A stretch of DNA of 64,000 bases from NCBI GenBank assembly GCA_948567375.1, contig OX419757.1, positions 25,358,001 through 25,422,000 of the forward strand, in the 5' to 3' direction. Both the position numbers and the translations under genes were made by a program. This document shows, in pieces, positions 54,575-64,000 of this stretch (positions are counted from its first letter, which is position 1; every line of letters begins with the position of its first letter). This stretch comes from Lunularia cruciata (Eukaryota > Streptophyta > Marchantiopsida > Lunulariales > Lunulariaceae). The notes below the pieces were generated by a model. The model saw only the letters and a program-made list of their open reading frames with translations, was not told where the DNA came from and searched no databases.

Positions 54575-55173
54575 GGACTATGATGGCCACTAGGTGGAAT
54601 GTTTCTGAGCGACATTGGAGATTGGAGCCTATTGCACTACGAGAAGTGATCAAGGAGCAGTTCTTACTTCGCCTATGGCAGCAACCTGGTACCAAGATGG
54701 TGTTCTATCAGCAATTTGTAAATCCTATGTTGGTGTATTGTGAGCAAGATTATCTCTTGGCTAGGATTTCTACTTCACTTAGACATGTTATTGCTCAATA
54801 TAGAACTAGTTCTCATAGACTAGAAGTAGAACAAGGACGTTGGCAGCAGATAGAGCACTCCATGCAACTTTGCAAATTGTGTATTATGAGCAAAGTTGAG
54901 GATGAGCATCATGTGTTTATTGATTGCCCTAGTTACATGCTGATCAGAGTTAGACATCAGATTATTTGTCGTGATTTCTCTACTCTCTTACAAGTTGAAG
55001 CTTTAGCGTTAGGGAAGTACATGACAGAAGTTAGTTTACATCGGACCAATTTGTTACAGATTGGTCAGATGCCCTAGGCCCTTGCCTAGGCTCACATTTC
55101 ATGTGTTTTGTATTGTGTTTCTAGCCTTTTGACTCTTTGGGTCTTTCAGGCTTTATATTTCATTGTTCATTGT
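54575..55173 (+). mobile_element. LINE family A, copy A5 (5'-truncated, nested in A3)
   Basis: A C-terminal ORF2 piece (from ATRWNVSERHWRLEP to LLQIGQMP and a TAG stop), then the 3' UTR and two TTCATTG units. It sits between TGTGT at 54570-54574 and 55174-55178. The host A3 frame continues on the far side (ELLKWGG). Its ORF2 piece is open, so the insertion is younger than the surrounding copy. Confidence 0.85.
55073..55090 (+). other. LINE A 3' hairpin over the ORF2 stop codon
   Basis: CCTAGGC-CCTT-GCCTAGG forms a perfect 7-bp stem, and the ORF2 stop TAG is inside it. Just upstream, GACCAAT and ATTGGTC form a second 7-bp stem with a 9-nt loop. Both are present in A4 and A5, and in modified form in A3 and at 12736-12852. 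Such 3' hairpins are recognised by the RT in some LINE families, which is an inference here. Confidence 0.6.
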
Positions 55174-56080
55174 TGTGTTGAACTACTTAAGTGGGGTGGT
55201 AGCCATCTGATTTCAGTGTTCACTTCTCTCTTGAATGAGGCTATCAGGTGTGGCTTGCCTGATAGATGGTGCTTCAAGAAGGTAGTTCCAATTCACAAGT
55301 CTGGTCAGAGAGATATTGTCACCAATTATCGTACCATTCTAGTGGGTAGTATCTTTGCCAAATTGTATGGTCAAATTTTGGAGTCTAGGTTGAGTACTTG
55401 GGTTGAAAAGTACAGAATTCAAGCTAAGTTCCAAGCGGGTTTCAGATCAGGCTTTAGTACTTTGGATCATCTATTGGTACTCCATGTTTTGTGGTGGAAA
55501 TCTAAAGGTGGTGGGAGAGCTCTCTATGTTGCATTTATTGATTTCAGGAAGGCCTTTGATAAGGTGCTTAAGAAATCATTAAGTGAGAGACTCATGGAAG
55601 TTGGTGTCTCAGCTGATCTGATTGGTGCTATCTCTAGACTCTATGAGAAGGTGGTTGTGAAACTTTCATCTTTGAGCTCTCAAGATGTCCTTAGCACAAT
55701 GGGTGTGATTCAAGGTTGCTTTTTATCCCCAACATTGTTTGGAATCTTCATCAATGATCTAGAGAGGGTGCTTATGGAAGCTGGAGCTACAAGTGTACAG
55801 GTTGGCTCTTTGATGATACATGCACTCCTTTATGCAGATGATGTAGTGCTCCTCTCTACCAATCCACAAAGTTTACAAAAGTTGTTGGATTCTCTTCTCT
55901 TGTTTTGCAATCAAACAAAGATGGAAGTGAACCTTGACAAGTCCAACGTGATTGTGGGTGGGTTCTAAAGGTGTCACACCTTTCTTTTTTGATGGACAAC
56001 AATTGGAGCAGGTTTCTTCTTACAAGTACTTGGGCCTTGAGTTTTCTCATGAATATAGTTGGTCTACTTGTGTGAAGATG
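55174..56080 (+). pseudogene. LINE A3 ORF2, RT core
   Basis: RT core in frame with ELLKWGG, FIDFRKAFD, GVIQGCFLSPTLFG and the catalytic YADD (about 55832-55843). It ends after a one-base insertion near 55952 and then at LINE A4 (56081). The rest of ORF2 resumes at 60748. Confidence 0.85.
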
Positions 56081-56214
56081 AACAATGAACAATGAACAAT
56101 GAAATATAAAGCCCGAAAGACCCAAAGAGTCAAAAGGCTGGAAACACAATACAAAACACATGAAATGTGAGCCTAGGCAAGGGCCTAGGGCATCTGACCA
56201 ATCTGTAACAAATT

Positions 56215-59200
56215 GGTCCGATGTAAACTAACCTCTGTCATGTACTTCCCTAACGCTAAAGCTTCAACCTGTAAGAGAGTTAAGAAATCACTACAAGTAA
56301 TCTGATGTCTAACTCTAATCTGCATGTAACAAGGGCAAACAATCAACACATGATGCTCATCCTCAACTTTGCTCATAGTACACAATTTGCAAAGTCGCAT
56401 GGAGTGCTCTATCTGCTGCCAACGTCCTTGTTCTACTTCTAGTCTATGAGAACTAGTTCTATACTGAGCAATAACATGTCTAAGTGAAGTAGAAATCCTA
56501 GCCAAGAGATAATCTTGCTCACAATACACCAACATAGGATTTACAAATTGCTGATAGAACACCATCTTGGTACCGGGCTGCTGCCATAAGCGAAGTAAGA
56601 ACTGCTCCTTGATCACTTCTCGTAGTGCAATAGGCTCCAACCTCCAATGTCGCTCACAAACATTCCACCTTGTGGCCCATGCAATCAGATCTGTATACCA
56701 ACCGACAGATAGAGTGGCACAAAAAGCTTGGTAGGGAAGTCTCTCATGCTCCATGGACCTCACCTTAGTGGCATATGTGATAGCTAAAAACAAAGCTTTA
56801 GCCTCAAGTGGCAAAAACCCGGTTTCAGCAAGCAACAATACATAGGGAGTTTGTGTCCTCACCCCAAGTTCATCACACAAAAACAATTTCTGAACTTTCT
56901 CCACCTTTTGCCACCATGTCTTCTTAGTACCTGGACCCCAAATCTGAGCACCATAGAGAACCACCGGCTGCACAAGAGATCTGAACAACACCTTCTTCAA
57001 CTCCCATGTGGTAAGGTGGGCAAGTCTAGAGCGGTTCATGAGTGAATACAAAGCTCTAGAGCCTACATTGATTCTCATCTTCACACAAGTGGACCAACTA
57101 TAGTCATGAGAAAACTCAAGGCCCAAGTACTTATGAGAAGAAACATGCTCCAATTGCTGTCCATCAACAAAGAAAGGTGTGACACCTTTAGAACCCACCA
57201 CAATCACCTTGGACTTGTCAAGGTTCACTTCCATCTTTGTTTGATTGCAAAAGCAAAGTAGAGAATCCAACAGCTTCTGTAAACTTTGTGGATTTGTGGA
57301 GAGAAGCACTACATCATCTGCATAAAGGAGTGCATGTATCATCAAAGAGCCAACCTGTACACCTGTAGCTCCAGCTTCCATGAGTAGACTCTCTAGATCA
57401 TCGATGAAGATTCCGAACAGAGTTGGAGATAGAGAGCAGCCTTGGATCACACCCATTGTGCTAAGGACATCTTGAGAGCTCAAAGATGAAAGTTTCACAA
57501 TCACTTTCTCATAGAGTCTTGAGATAGCACCAATCAGATCAGCTATAACACCCACTTCAATGAGTCTCTCACTTAGAGATTTCCTGAGCACCTTATCAAA
57601 GGCCTTCCTGAAATCAATAAAGGCAACATAGAGAGCTCTCCCAACACCCTTAATTTTCCACCACAAAACATGAAGTACTAATAGGTGGTCCAAAGTACTA
57701 AAGCCTGATCTGAAACCAGCTTGGCACTTAAATCAAATTTTGTGCTTTTCAGCCCAAGTGCTCAACCTTGACTCCAAAATTCGACCATACAACTTGGCAA
57801 AGACACTACCAACAAGTATGGTACGGTAATTGGTGACAACATCTCTCTGGCCAGACTTGTGAACAGGAACTACCTTCTTGAAGCACCATCTATCCGGAAA
57901 GCCACACTTGATTGCCTCATTCAAATGAGAAGTGAGTACTGAAATCAGCTGGCTACTGCCCCACTTCAGGAGTTCAACACATAGTCCATCAAGGTCTTCA
58001 GCCTTACCATTGGCCAACTTCTTCAATTGGTATTTGACATCAGCTTCAGAGATGGTGAGAGTAGATCCAAGGCAAGGTGCCATGCTTGGAGCATTTGGGA
58101 AAAAGTACAAATCCTTCACATAGTCACAAAGCTCATTTAGGTCCAGCGATGGAGATGGAGATCTGATGGTTACCTTCTTCCAGAAAGCCTTGGGATTGCT
58201 CCTTAGTTCAGTGCTCAACTCAACTCCTTTGAGTCTTAGAAATGCTCGCTTTTTGCACTTCACCAACTTTCTGTATGAAACAAAAGCTTGATTTTGTGCA
58301 ATCTGACCAAGAGATCTATCCATAGCTTTGATCCTTGCCATTTTGCAATCAGCATCATACCACCTATTGCAACGAAGACTGAGTCTCTTCCTGTGGGAGC
58401 CTCTTGGAAACAAAGAAGTTGATGTAGATTGAAGAAGTTCAATCAATTGATGACTACGTTGTTGAAAATCAGAACTCCACTCCATAGAACTCAATTTCTC
58501 TTGGATAGCTTGTTGGTACAAGTCTCTCTTGTGAAAATCTAGACGAAGTTTGCCTCTAAAAGCATGGTCTATAGGTAATGTGGTTCTATTGAGGCAAGGA
58601 AAAAGGATGGTACAAGATAGAGGTGCATGGTCTGATTCTGGTTGAGGATCTAAAATAGCAAAATCTGAGACAAGATGGATATCATTAGCTGAAGTGAGCA
58701 TATAATCTATGGTGCTTGATCCACCTGAAGCAAAGCATGTGCTTTTACCAGTTTCTGGAAATTGAGAAAGGCCATTCAAGATCTTCAAGCTACAATTGGC
58801 ACCAAAGCTCAAAAAGTGCTCACTCATGGAATTGGACATAGGATCTTTGGAAGAGCGTGACCAAGCACTAGAATGGTCTATCAAGCTGTGGAAAGGATCA
58901 TTCTCAAGGTCGCTCAAGTCAAGGATCTGAGAGGCTTGGATCCTAGCATTGAAATCACCAAGAACAAGGACTGCACCTTTACTTTGAAACTCTAACACAT
59001 CCTTCATCAAGGAATGGAAAGGTTGCATGGTGTTGAGAAGTCCACTTGAATAGATTGGTGATGTCAACGGGGCAAAGTAACAAACAGCAATGAAGCAAGG
59101 TGTGGCAACTCCTCCAATCCTCAGCTATTGGTATTGTCCACTTGAATCTTGACCTATCAAAGAGACTGATTTCTCAAAGCCAAATCTGACGTAAGTAGCA

Positions 59201-59418
59201 ATACCTCCAAAGCCCCTTCCTTTGTGTTGTCTCCGCTTGTTCCAGGTTGAACCAACAAGAGTGAATCCTTCAATGTCTTGAATGGTGTTTCCTTCATGTT
59301 CCCATGTCTCCACAAGATTGATCAGATCAGCATCATCCCACAAAGGCTTAGCGTTGGAGTACTTGGTATGTGTGAGCCCATGAACATTCCAAAACAGTAC
59401 TCTAAAGGTCTGGAATTG
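56215..59418 (-). pseudogene. LINE A4 ORF2 (endonuclease, RT, Cys/His cluster)
   Basis: Endonuclease and RT frames are 59343-59125, 59067-57733 and 57693-56185, separated by a TGG-to-TAG stop near 59127, another stop near 57731 and small changes. All catalytic motifs can be read: GDFNAR, SDHAPL, FIDFRKAFD and YADD. The C-terminus ends LLQIGQMP, with the TAG stop inside the 3' hairpin. Overall it is close to A1. Confidence 0.88.
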
Positions 59419-60243
59419 CTATGCAGTAGCTGATAATTTCTTTTGAGTAATCTATTATCTCTCAAGAATGCAACAAAACCTGCTTGTTGAGCCTCCTTCA
59501 CTTTTGCTAATTCTCCCTTCTTTGCTTGCCATTGGAGAGGTCTTCTCCAACCAGATACGCCGCCCCTTTAGTATAGCTTTGTTCCCCATCACTGCATTCC
59601 TTTGAGTTTCTGAGCCAAACCTCACCAAAATGCTTCTTGGTTGTGCACCTTGTTGTCCCAATCTATATGCTTGCAAAATCTGAGGATCATGGACTCTCAA
59701 ATAATCAGCAATAAACTCACACACTATGGCCTTGGTGTCTTCCTTCTCAATCTCAAGCAAACCTGAAATCCTCAAGTTCTTCATTCTCACCAATTGGTTC
59801 TCCTTCTCAACCTCATGCTCTTGCAAGTAAGAGATTTGAGCCACTTTCGTAGCTTCAGCATATGACTTCATCTTGACCTCTAATGTGTCAACCATCTCTT
59901 GCAGCCCTCCATTTTGTGAAGCAATGTTGGTAGCTTGTGCTCCCAAGGAAGCAACCTTCTCAGTAGCATCCACCATACCCTTGGTGGAGTCTAACATCAA
60001 ATTGCTACTCTTCTTGAGTTCTTGGATATCTACGGTGATTGAATTCAAAGATTCTTTCACAGTCAAGACATCAGCTCTTACGGTTTGCAAATCTGCCATA
60101 AGAGTGTTCATGCATTGAGACATGGGGGCAAAAAAGCTCTTGAGTTCCTTGTGGAAGTCATTTGCTTTTCTATACATTTCAGCAAGTTGTTGTTGTTTTG
60201 AAGCTATCTCAGCAATGTCTTGCATCATCTTGGAAGCTTCCAT
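59419..60243 (-). pseudogene. LINE A4 ORF1
   Basis: The ATG at 60243 is followed by a coiled coil (residues about 10-130) and the RRM-like and C-terminal domains. A short deletion near 59550 shifts the frame after KGRRIWLE. The normal frame then runs to TAG at 59421-59419, followed by CAA TTC. The N-terminus (MEASKMMQDIAEIASKQQQ) differs from that of A2, which fits two subfamilies. Confidence 0.82.
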
Positions 60244-60747
60244 TCTAAAAGTTCTAACAGATACTATGAGAGTGTATCCTCTGGTTCACTCACACTCTGT
60301 GAACACCAATAGCTCTACACCAAAAATCAACTCCTTTGGACTTGTAAATCAAAAATTACAAACTTTTGAATTTGAGTTTTTCCTACATGAAAATTTTGAA
60401 ATCCTACAGATTTCGAAAATTCATAACCTTGGCTACAGTACTTTAAAACCTACAATAGATGACTCAATCAAAAGCTCTTGAGAAATTCTATCCAATGAAT
60501 CAAAAATGAACTCATTTGAGCCAATAGACATGAAGTTATGGCCTCTAGAGTTCTCTATTCATTGTTCATTGTTTATTGTTCTATGGTAAACTTCTAAACC
60601 TCATTGAATCACAGAATTCAAATGCTCATAACTTCAAGCACAAAGCTTCAAATTCTATCAAATGAATTTCAATCAATAGCTCTTGACAAGATGCTTCTAA
60701 TGAGTCCAAGATCACCTCATTTGAAGATGTGAGTCCAAAGTTCCAAA

Positions 60748-61656
60748 GAATGATGCAGGCTTTAGAGCTTTGTATTCACTCATGAACCGCTCTAGACTTG
60801 CTCACCTTACCACATGGGAGTTGAAGAAGGTGCTGTTCAGATCTCTTGTGCAGCCGGTGGTTCTCTATGGTGCTCAGATTTGGGGTCCAGGTACTAAGAA
60901 GACATGGTGGCAAAAGGTGGAGAAAGTTCAGAAATTGTTTTTGTGTGATGAACTTGGGGTGAGGACTCAAACTCCCTATGTATTGCTGCTTGCTGAAATT
61001 GGGTTTTTGCCTCTTGAGGCTGAAGCTTTATTTTTAGCTATCACATATGCCACTAAGGTGAGGTGCATGGAGCATGAGAGACTTTCATTGTTCATTGAGA
61101 GACTTCCCTACCAAGCTTTTTGTGCCACTCTATCTGCCGGTTGGTATACAGATCTGGTTGCATGGGCCACAAGGTGGAATGTTTGTGAGCGACATTGGAG
61201 GTTGGAGCCTATTGCACTACGAGAAGTGATCAAGGAGCAGTTCTTACTTCGCTTATGGCAGCAGTCTGGTACCAAGATGGTGTTCTATCAGCAGTTTGTA
61301 AATCCTATGTTGGTGTATTGTGAGCAAGATTATCTCTTGGCTAGGATTTCTACTTCACTTAGCATGTTATCGCTCAATATAGAACTAGTTCTCATAGACT
61401 AGAAGTAGAACAAGGACGTTGGCAGCAGATAGAGCACTCCATGCAACTTTGCAAATTGTGTATTATGAGCAAAGTTGAGGATGAGCATCATGTGTTGATT
61501 GTTTGCCCTTGTTACATGCAGATTAGAGTTAGACATCAGATTACTTGTAGTGATTTCTCTACTCTCTTACAGGTTGAAGCTTTAGCGTTAGGGAAGTACA
61601 TGATAGAGGTTAGTTTAGATTGGACCAATTTGTTACAGATTGGTCAGATGCCTTAG
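60748..61656 (+). pseudogene. LINE A3 ORF2, C-terminal part
   Basis: The frame resumes with AGFRALYSLMNRS, the C-terminal domain and the Cys/His cluster. It ends QIGQMP at 61656. A 21-bp in-frame insertion at 61085 adds seven residues (after MEHERL). A frameshift near 61360 splits the reading frame. Confidence 0.85.
61085..61105 (+). mobile_element. Tail-only LINE insertion (12 nt) with 9-bp target duplication
   Basis: GAGAGACTT (61076-61084) is followed by TCATTGTTCATT and a second GAGAGACTT (61097-61105). Other LINE copies have a single GAGAGACTT at this site. The inserted bases are exactly the repeated heptanucleotide TTCATTG found at LINE A 3' ends. Confidence 0.75.
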
Positions 61657-61770
61657 GCCCTTGCCTAGGCTCACATTTCATGCATTTTGTATTGTGTTTC
61701 CAGCCTTTTGACTCTTTCGGTCTTTCGGGCTTTATATTTCATTGTTCATTGTTCATTGTTCATTGTTCAT

Positions 61771-62472
61771 TGGTAGAGGATTGGGTCTTCAGGATCCTTG
61801 TTCTGGTGTGTTTTGGGAGATGTTACGGATACTACGACATCTCCAGGTTCATCTGTTCGTTTCTCTAGCTTACCTTTTGGAGAACGTTCCATGATGGGTG
61901 ATTCTTGCACCAGAGTGGTGGCGAGTGCACATGAGGTCTATTCTTTGATGGGACCTGCTGTATTGTAACATGCAGCCAGAGTGGGATCACGGGCTCATCA
62001 TCTTTGTCTTTGGTGGATGAACCTCTTACCCAGAGAGGTTCTACAATGTGCTTATGATGGGATTCAACGACTTGACGACATCCTTGTTGATGATATCTTA
62101 GATGTTGGGCGTTAGTCTCAGACAGTGGTAGTGGCTGATTGGTCACCTATGGAAGTGGTGAACCTAGTTGGACAGCCTAGAGTTGCATTTCCCACACTCA
62201 TGAGTTTCCTAGGCTCTCATGCTTTTTGAGAAGGAGGACTTGGACTTGTTTGGGACTCATAGTTACAGCAGTTGGTGGAGTTCAATGTTGATGAGAGAGA
62301 GCAAGCGAGCGATGGGTTTTCGCACCGGGATTACCGTTGTTCCAGCAGTGTCAGAGGCATCCAGGCGTCAGGTGTTAGGTCAAGCTATGGACCTGAACTG
62401 TTTGACCTGGATTGTGAGCCTTGGCTTGGCAGAGCATCGTAGGATGTGCTTGATAGGCATCACCCCTTAGAC
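61771..62472 (+). pseudogene. DNMT3-like methyltransferase, C-terminal half, of the Gypsy-like element
   Basis: After LINE A3 the methyltransferase frame resumes at GRGLGLQDPCSGVFWEMLRI, in phase with the last base at 52618. Motif VI is YLLENVP (61866-61890). After a frameshift comes GSRAHHLCLWWMN (motif VIII position). Two stops (near 61966 and 62113) follow, and then the end part ERKRAMGF-like region and RRQVLGQAMDLNCLTW (62360-62410). The order corresponds to DNMT3-type catalytic domains. A stop at 62470 ends it. RT, RNase H and integrase are not in the window. Confidence 0.8.
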
Positions 62473-62634
62473 ACTTGTGAGCCCTGTGCCTATCGAGACG
62501 ATTCAGGCACGTGTTGGGAGCAATGGACCAAGTGGACATGCTATTCTTGGGACACATCCAGTAGCTACTAGGGAGAGTGGTCTACTAAGATTCGAAGGAG
62601 AAGAGAGAGTAGATTTCACGAAAGTTTGAAGTGT
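62473..62634 (+). other. Gypsy-like element linker before LINE A6
   Basis: The frame just after the methyltransferase part has no recognised motif before LINE sequence begins near 62635. The rest of the Gypsy element (RT, RNase H, integrase, 3' LTR) presumably lies beyond the window, on the other side of A6. Confidence 0.35.
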
Positions 62635-64000
62635 CATATCTCAACCGATACATGTCTAAACCTTGTGATTTTGATCTTGTTAGAAGCGCCTTGCCAAGAT
62701 CTTTCCATGGCCATCAAGATTGTTACATTCTGAGCTTTGTGCAGAGAGTTATGAGTGATTGAATATTCTGACAGAGGATCCACATTTGAGAGTTCGTTTC
62801 TTCATCATCAAAAGTCCAAATGGAGTGATTTTTGTGGCATTGGATGCGCCTTGACCTGCTCTTTCGATTGATATCAAGCGCGTTTGAAGACCAGTTTTGT
62901 GCAGAAAGTTACAAGGGTTCGAATTCTGTTCTCTTTGGCAGATTTTAGGGTTTGAGCTGCAATTTCAAATGATTGTACCTCTGCGAATACACAAGCAAAT
63001 CGAGTGATTTGAATCTTATTCGGACCCTTATGCTGAGAGCTTTTTTTCAAGGTAAAGCTTGTCGAGTTTGGAGGAGTAAACAGAGAGTTCTGGATTTTTC
63101 AATTCTGAGGAAGCTCTCGGTAATCTATGTGAATGTGCGAGAATTGGGAGAGGATTGCTCTGCAGTCAAAAGTGCAAATCCAGTGAAAATTGCGGCATCA
63201 GAATCTGTGAGTTACAAGCTCTGTTTCAAGTCCAAATTCGTAGCACATGGAGGTCTGAGCAAGCAGTGGTGGCAATTCCCATTCTGTCACATTTCATGCA
63301 TCTTGGTGTTTAGAGTTCCAACTTTGCAGGGCCAGTTCTCCTCACTCACAAACCCAATCCAGGTGATTCTTGTGTCATAAGAACCACATTGTCATAGGCT
63401 TTCTATTGACTTTATATTTGAAGAATTTGGATATCCAACGCTGATGATATGACCATTTGCTTCATTGCAATACTTCCAAGTACTTGGTGTTAAATTCTAC
63501 ACATGTGAAGTAGGATTGCTCTGTACTTATAGGTCCAAATCAAGTGGTTTTTGTGGCAATAGAACAAGCACTATGCAAGGTTTCTTTTGAGCTTTGATTT
63601 GTTGCAATTGGAGATCAGACAAGGAAGTTGTGACAATTTGAGATCTGTGACTCTTTGTACATCACAACATTGTCAAGTGCAAATTCAGACCATTGTATCT
63701 TTGTACTCAATGATCCAAATGAAGTGATCTTTGTGTCATTAGAATCAGCTCAGTCATGCCTTTACATTGAAAATTTATTGACAGAGTTTAGAGGATAGAT
63801 TTGGAACTCTGGGTACCCCAATTTTCGCAGCCTTTGGTAGCTTTGTAAACCACTGATTTGGAATGTAATAGCTTTACATTCACATGTCCATTTGAGGTGA
63901 TTATTATCTCATTAGAACCAACTTCTCCAGTTCCTTCTTTCAATACCTAGCTAGTAGTACTTAGTGATGTAAAATCACAGCTAAGCTACCTTGAAAATCT
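62635..64000 (+). mobile_element. LINE family A, copy A6, 5' UTR (subfamily II; continues past the window)
   Basis: It begins near CATATCTCAACCGATACATG and matches the start of A3 (about 52710) and, inverted, the 5' UTR of A2 (7690-6456). The core of the repeat unit recurs at about 62818, 62995, 63178, 63352, 63533, 63713 and 63887, so the spacing is 174-183 bp. ORF1 is not reached. No gene was recognised; a frame at 62973-63380 is a by-product of the repeats. Confidence 0.8.

Larger units (their letters stand above)
56081..60743 (-). mobile_element. LINE family A, copy A4 (subfamily I, nearly full length, nested in A3)
   Basis: Reading leftward: a 5' UTR part (60743-60244), ORF1 (60243 to about 59421), ORF2 (59418-56215), the 3' UTR with both hairpins and a CATTGTT tail (56102-56081). 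The A3 sequence on both sides joins as GTGAAGATG and GAATGATGCAGG. A possible imperfect duplication is AAGATGA/AAGAATGA. At about 4.66 kb it is the most complete copy in the window. Confidence 0.9.
52619..61770 (+). mobile_element. LINE family A, copy A3 (subfamily II), interrupted by A5 and A4
   Basis: A3 lies between two TGGTA copies (52614-52618 and 61771-61775), so it is a whole insertion. Its own sequence is 52619-54574, 55174-56080 and 60744-61770. The 5' end is chimeric: a 50-bp ORF2 piece, then the 5' UTR start, then a jump into ORF1 at about 52803. ORF1 has a one-base deletion near 52970. The ORF1 stop TAG CAA TTC is at 53130. The 3' UTR ends in a TTCATTG tail at 61738-61770. It inserted in a methyltransferase gene whose frame continues on both sides. 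Confidence 0.9.

Noticed and set aside
60550-60582. A possible second tail-only LINE insertion (ATTCATTGTTCATTGTTTATTG) in the A4 5' UTR
   Set aside because: The flanking match is only GTTCT and the tail is not exact, so it cannot be told from ordinary LINE UTR sequence.
62973-63380. A 135-codon plus-strand frame in the LINE A6 5' UTR
   Set aside because: It lies across the 178-bp monomers. The inverted A2 copy has a similar frame only because the repeats are related, and there is no known motif.
1-64000. CRISPR arrays, bacterial operons, rRNA genes
   Set aside because: No regularly spaced direct repeats with unique spacers, ribosome binding site series or rRNA-like sequence was seen. The sequence is eukaryotic with introns.

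Overview
The window looks like nuclear DNA of a land plant, probably a seedless one (bryophyte, lycophyte or fern grade), but the species cannot be named from the sequence. Signs of a plant are CCCTAAA telomere-type repeats (8487-8507), a Copia element primed by initiator-Met tRNA, a plant-type methylthioadenosine nucleosidase gene with seven introns, a conserved small ankyrin protein and a secreted eight-cysteine protein. The window is gene-poor: three host genes are supported, and most of the rest is nested transposable elements.

Layout. 1-7690: two L1-like LINE copies (family A) lie tail to tail, A1 on + and A2 on -. 7690-8910: CT-rich repeats and a short telomere-like run. 8911-12660: a TG..CA element (family T) with a TAACT target duplication and a long decayed reading frame. 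12661-20870: AT-rich old repeat debris, including a LINE tail, a foldback element and a short T copy. 20870-22540: tails of a second LINE family (B) and G-boxes. 22541-23213 (-): the eight-cysteine secreted protein. 26047-37449 (-): the nucleosidase gene in eight exons. Its fifth intron holds an 8.6-kb Copia element (26901-35468) and a dead tandem duplicate of exon 6. The Copia element carries several insertions of a third retroposon family (R). 39000-42264 (+): a family B LINE. 42641-43123 (+): the ankyrin-repeat protein. 44416-46688: an R-family composite flanked by a perfect 15-bp duplication. About 47.7 kb to 62.5 kb (+): a Gypsy-like element coding for gag, aspartic protease and a DNMT3-like cytosine-5 methyltransferase. 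LINE A3 (52619-61770) splits its methyltransferase, and A3 itself contains LINE A5 (54575-55173) and LINE A4 (56081-60743, -). 62635-64000: the 5' UTR of a further LINE (A6).

How it fits together. The nucleosidase can still give a 258-residue protein if the giant intron is spliced out, because exon 6 copy 1 keeps its splice sites and copy 2 has lost both. The main discoveries are the methyltransferase-bearing Gypsy element, a LINE whose two reading frames are joined by a recurrent UAG codon with no downstream start codon, a LINE insertion made only of the heptanucleotide tail, about 178-bp monomers in the LINE 5' UTR, and a non-autonomous retroposon family with 13-15 bp target duplications. 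All similarities were judged by eye from the sequence and from knowledge of the families. No database search was run.
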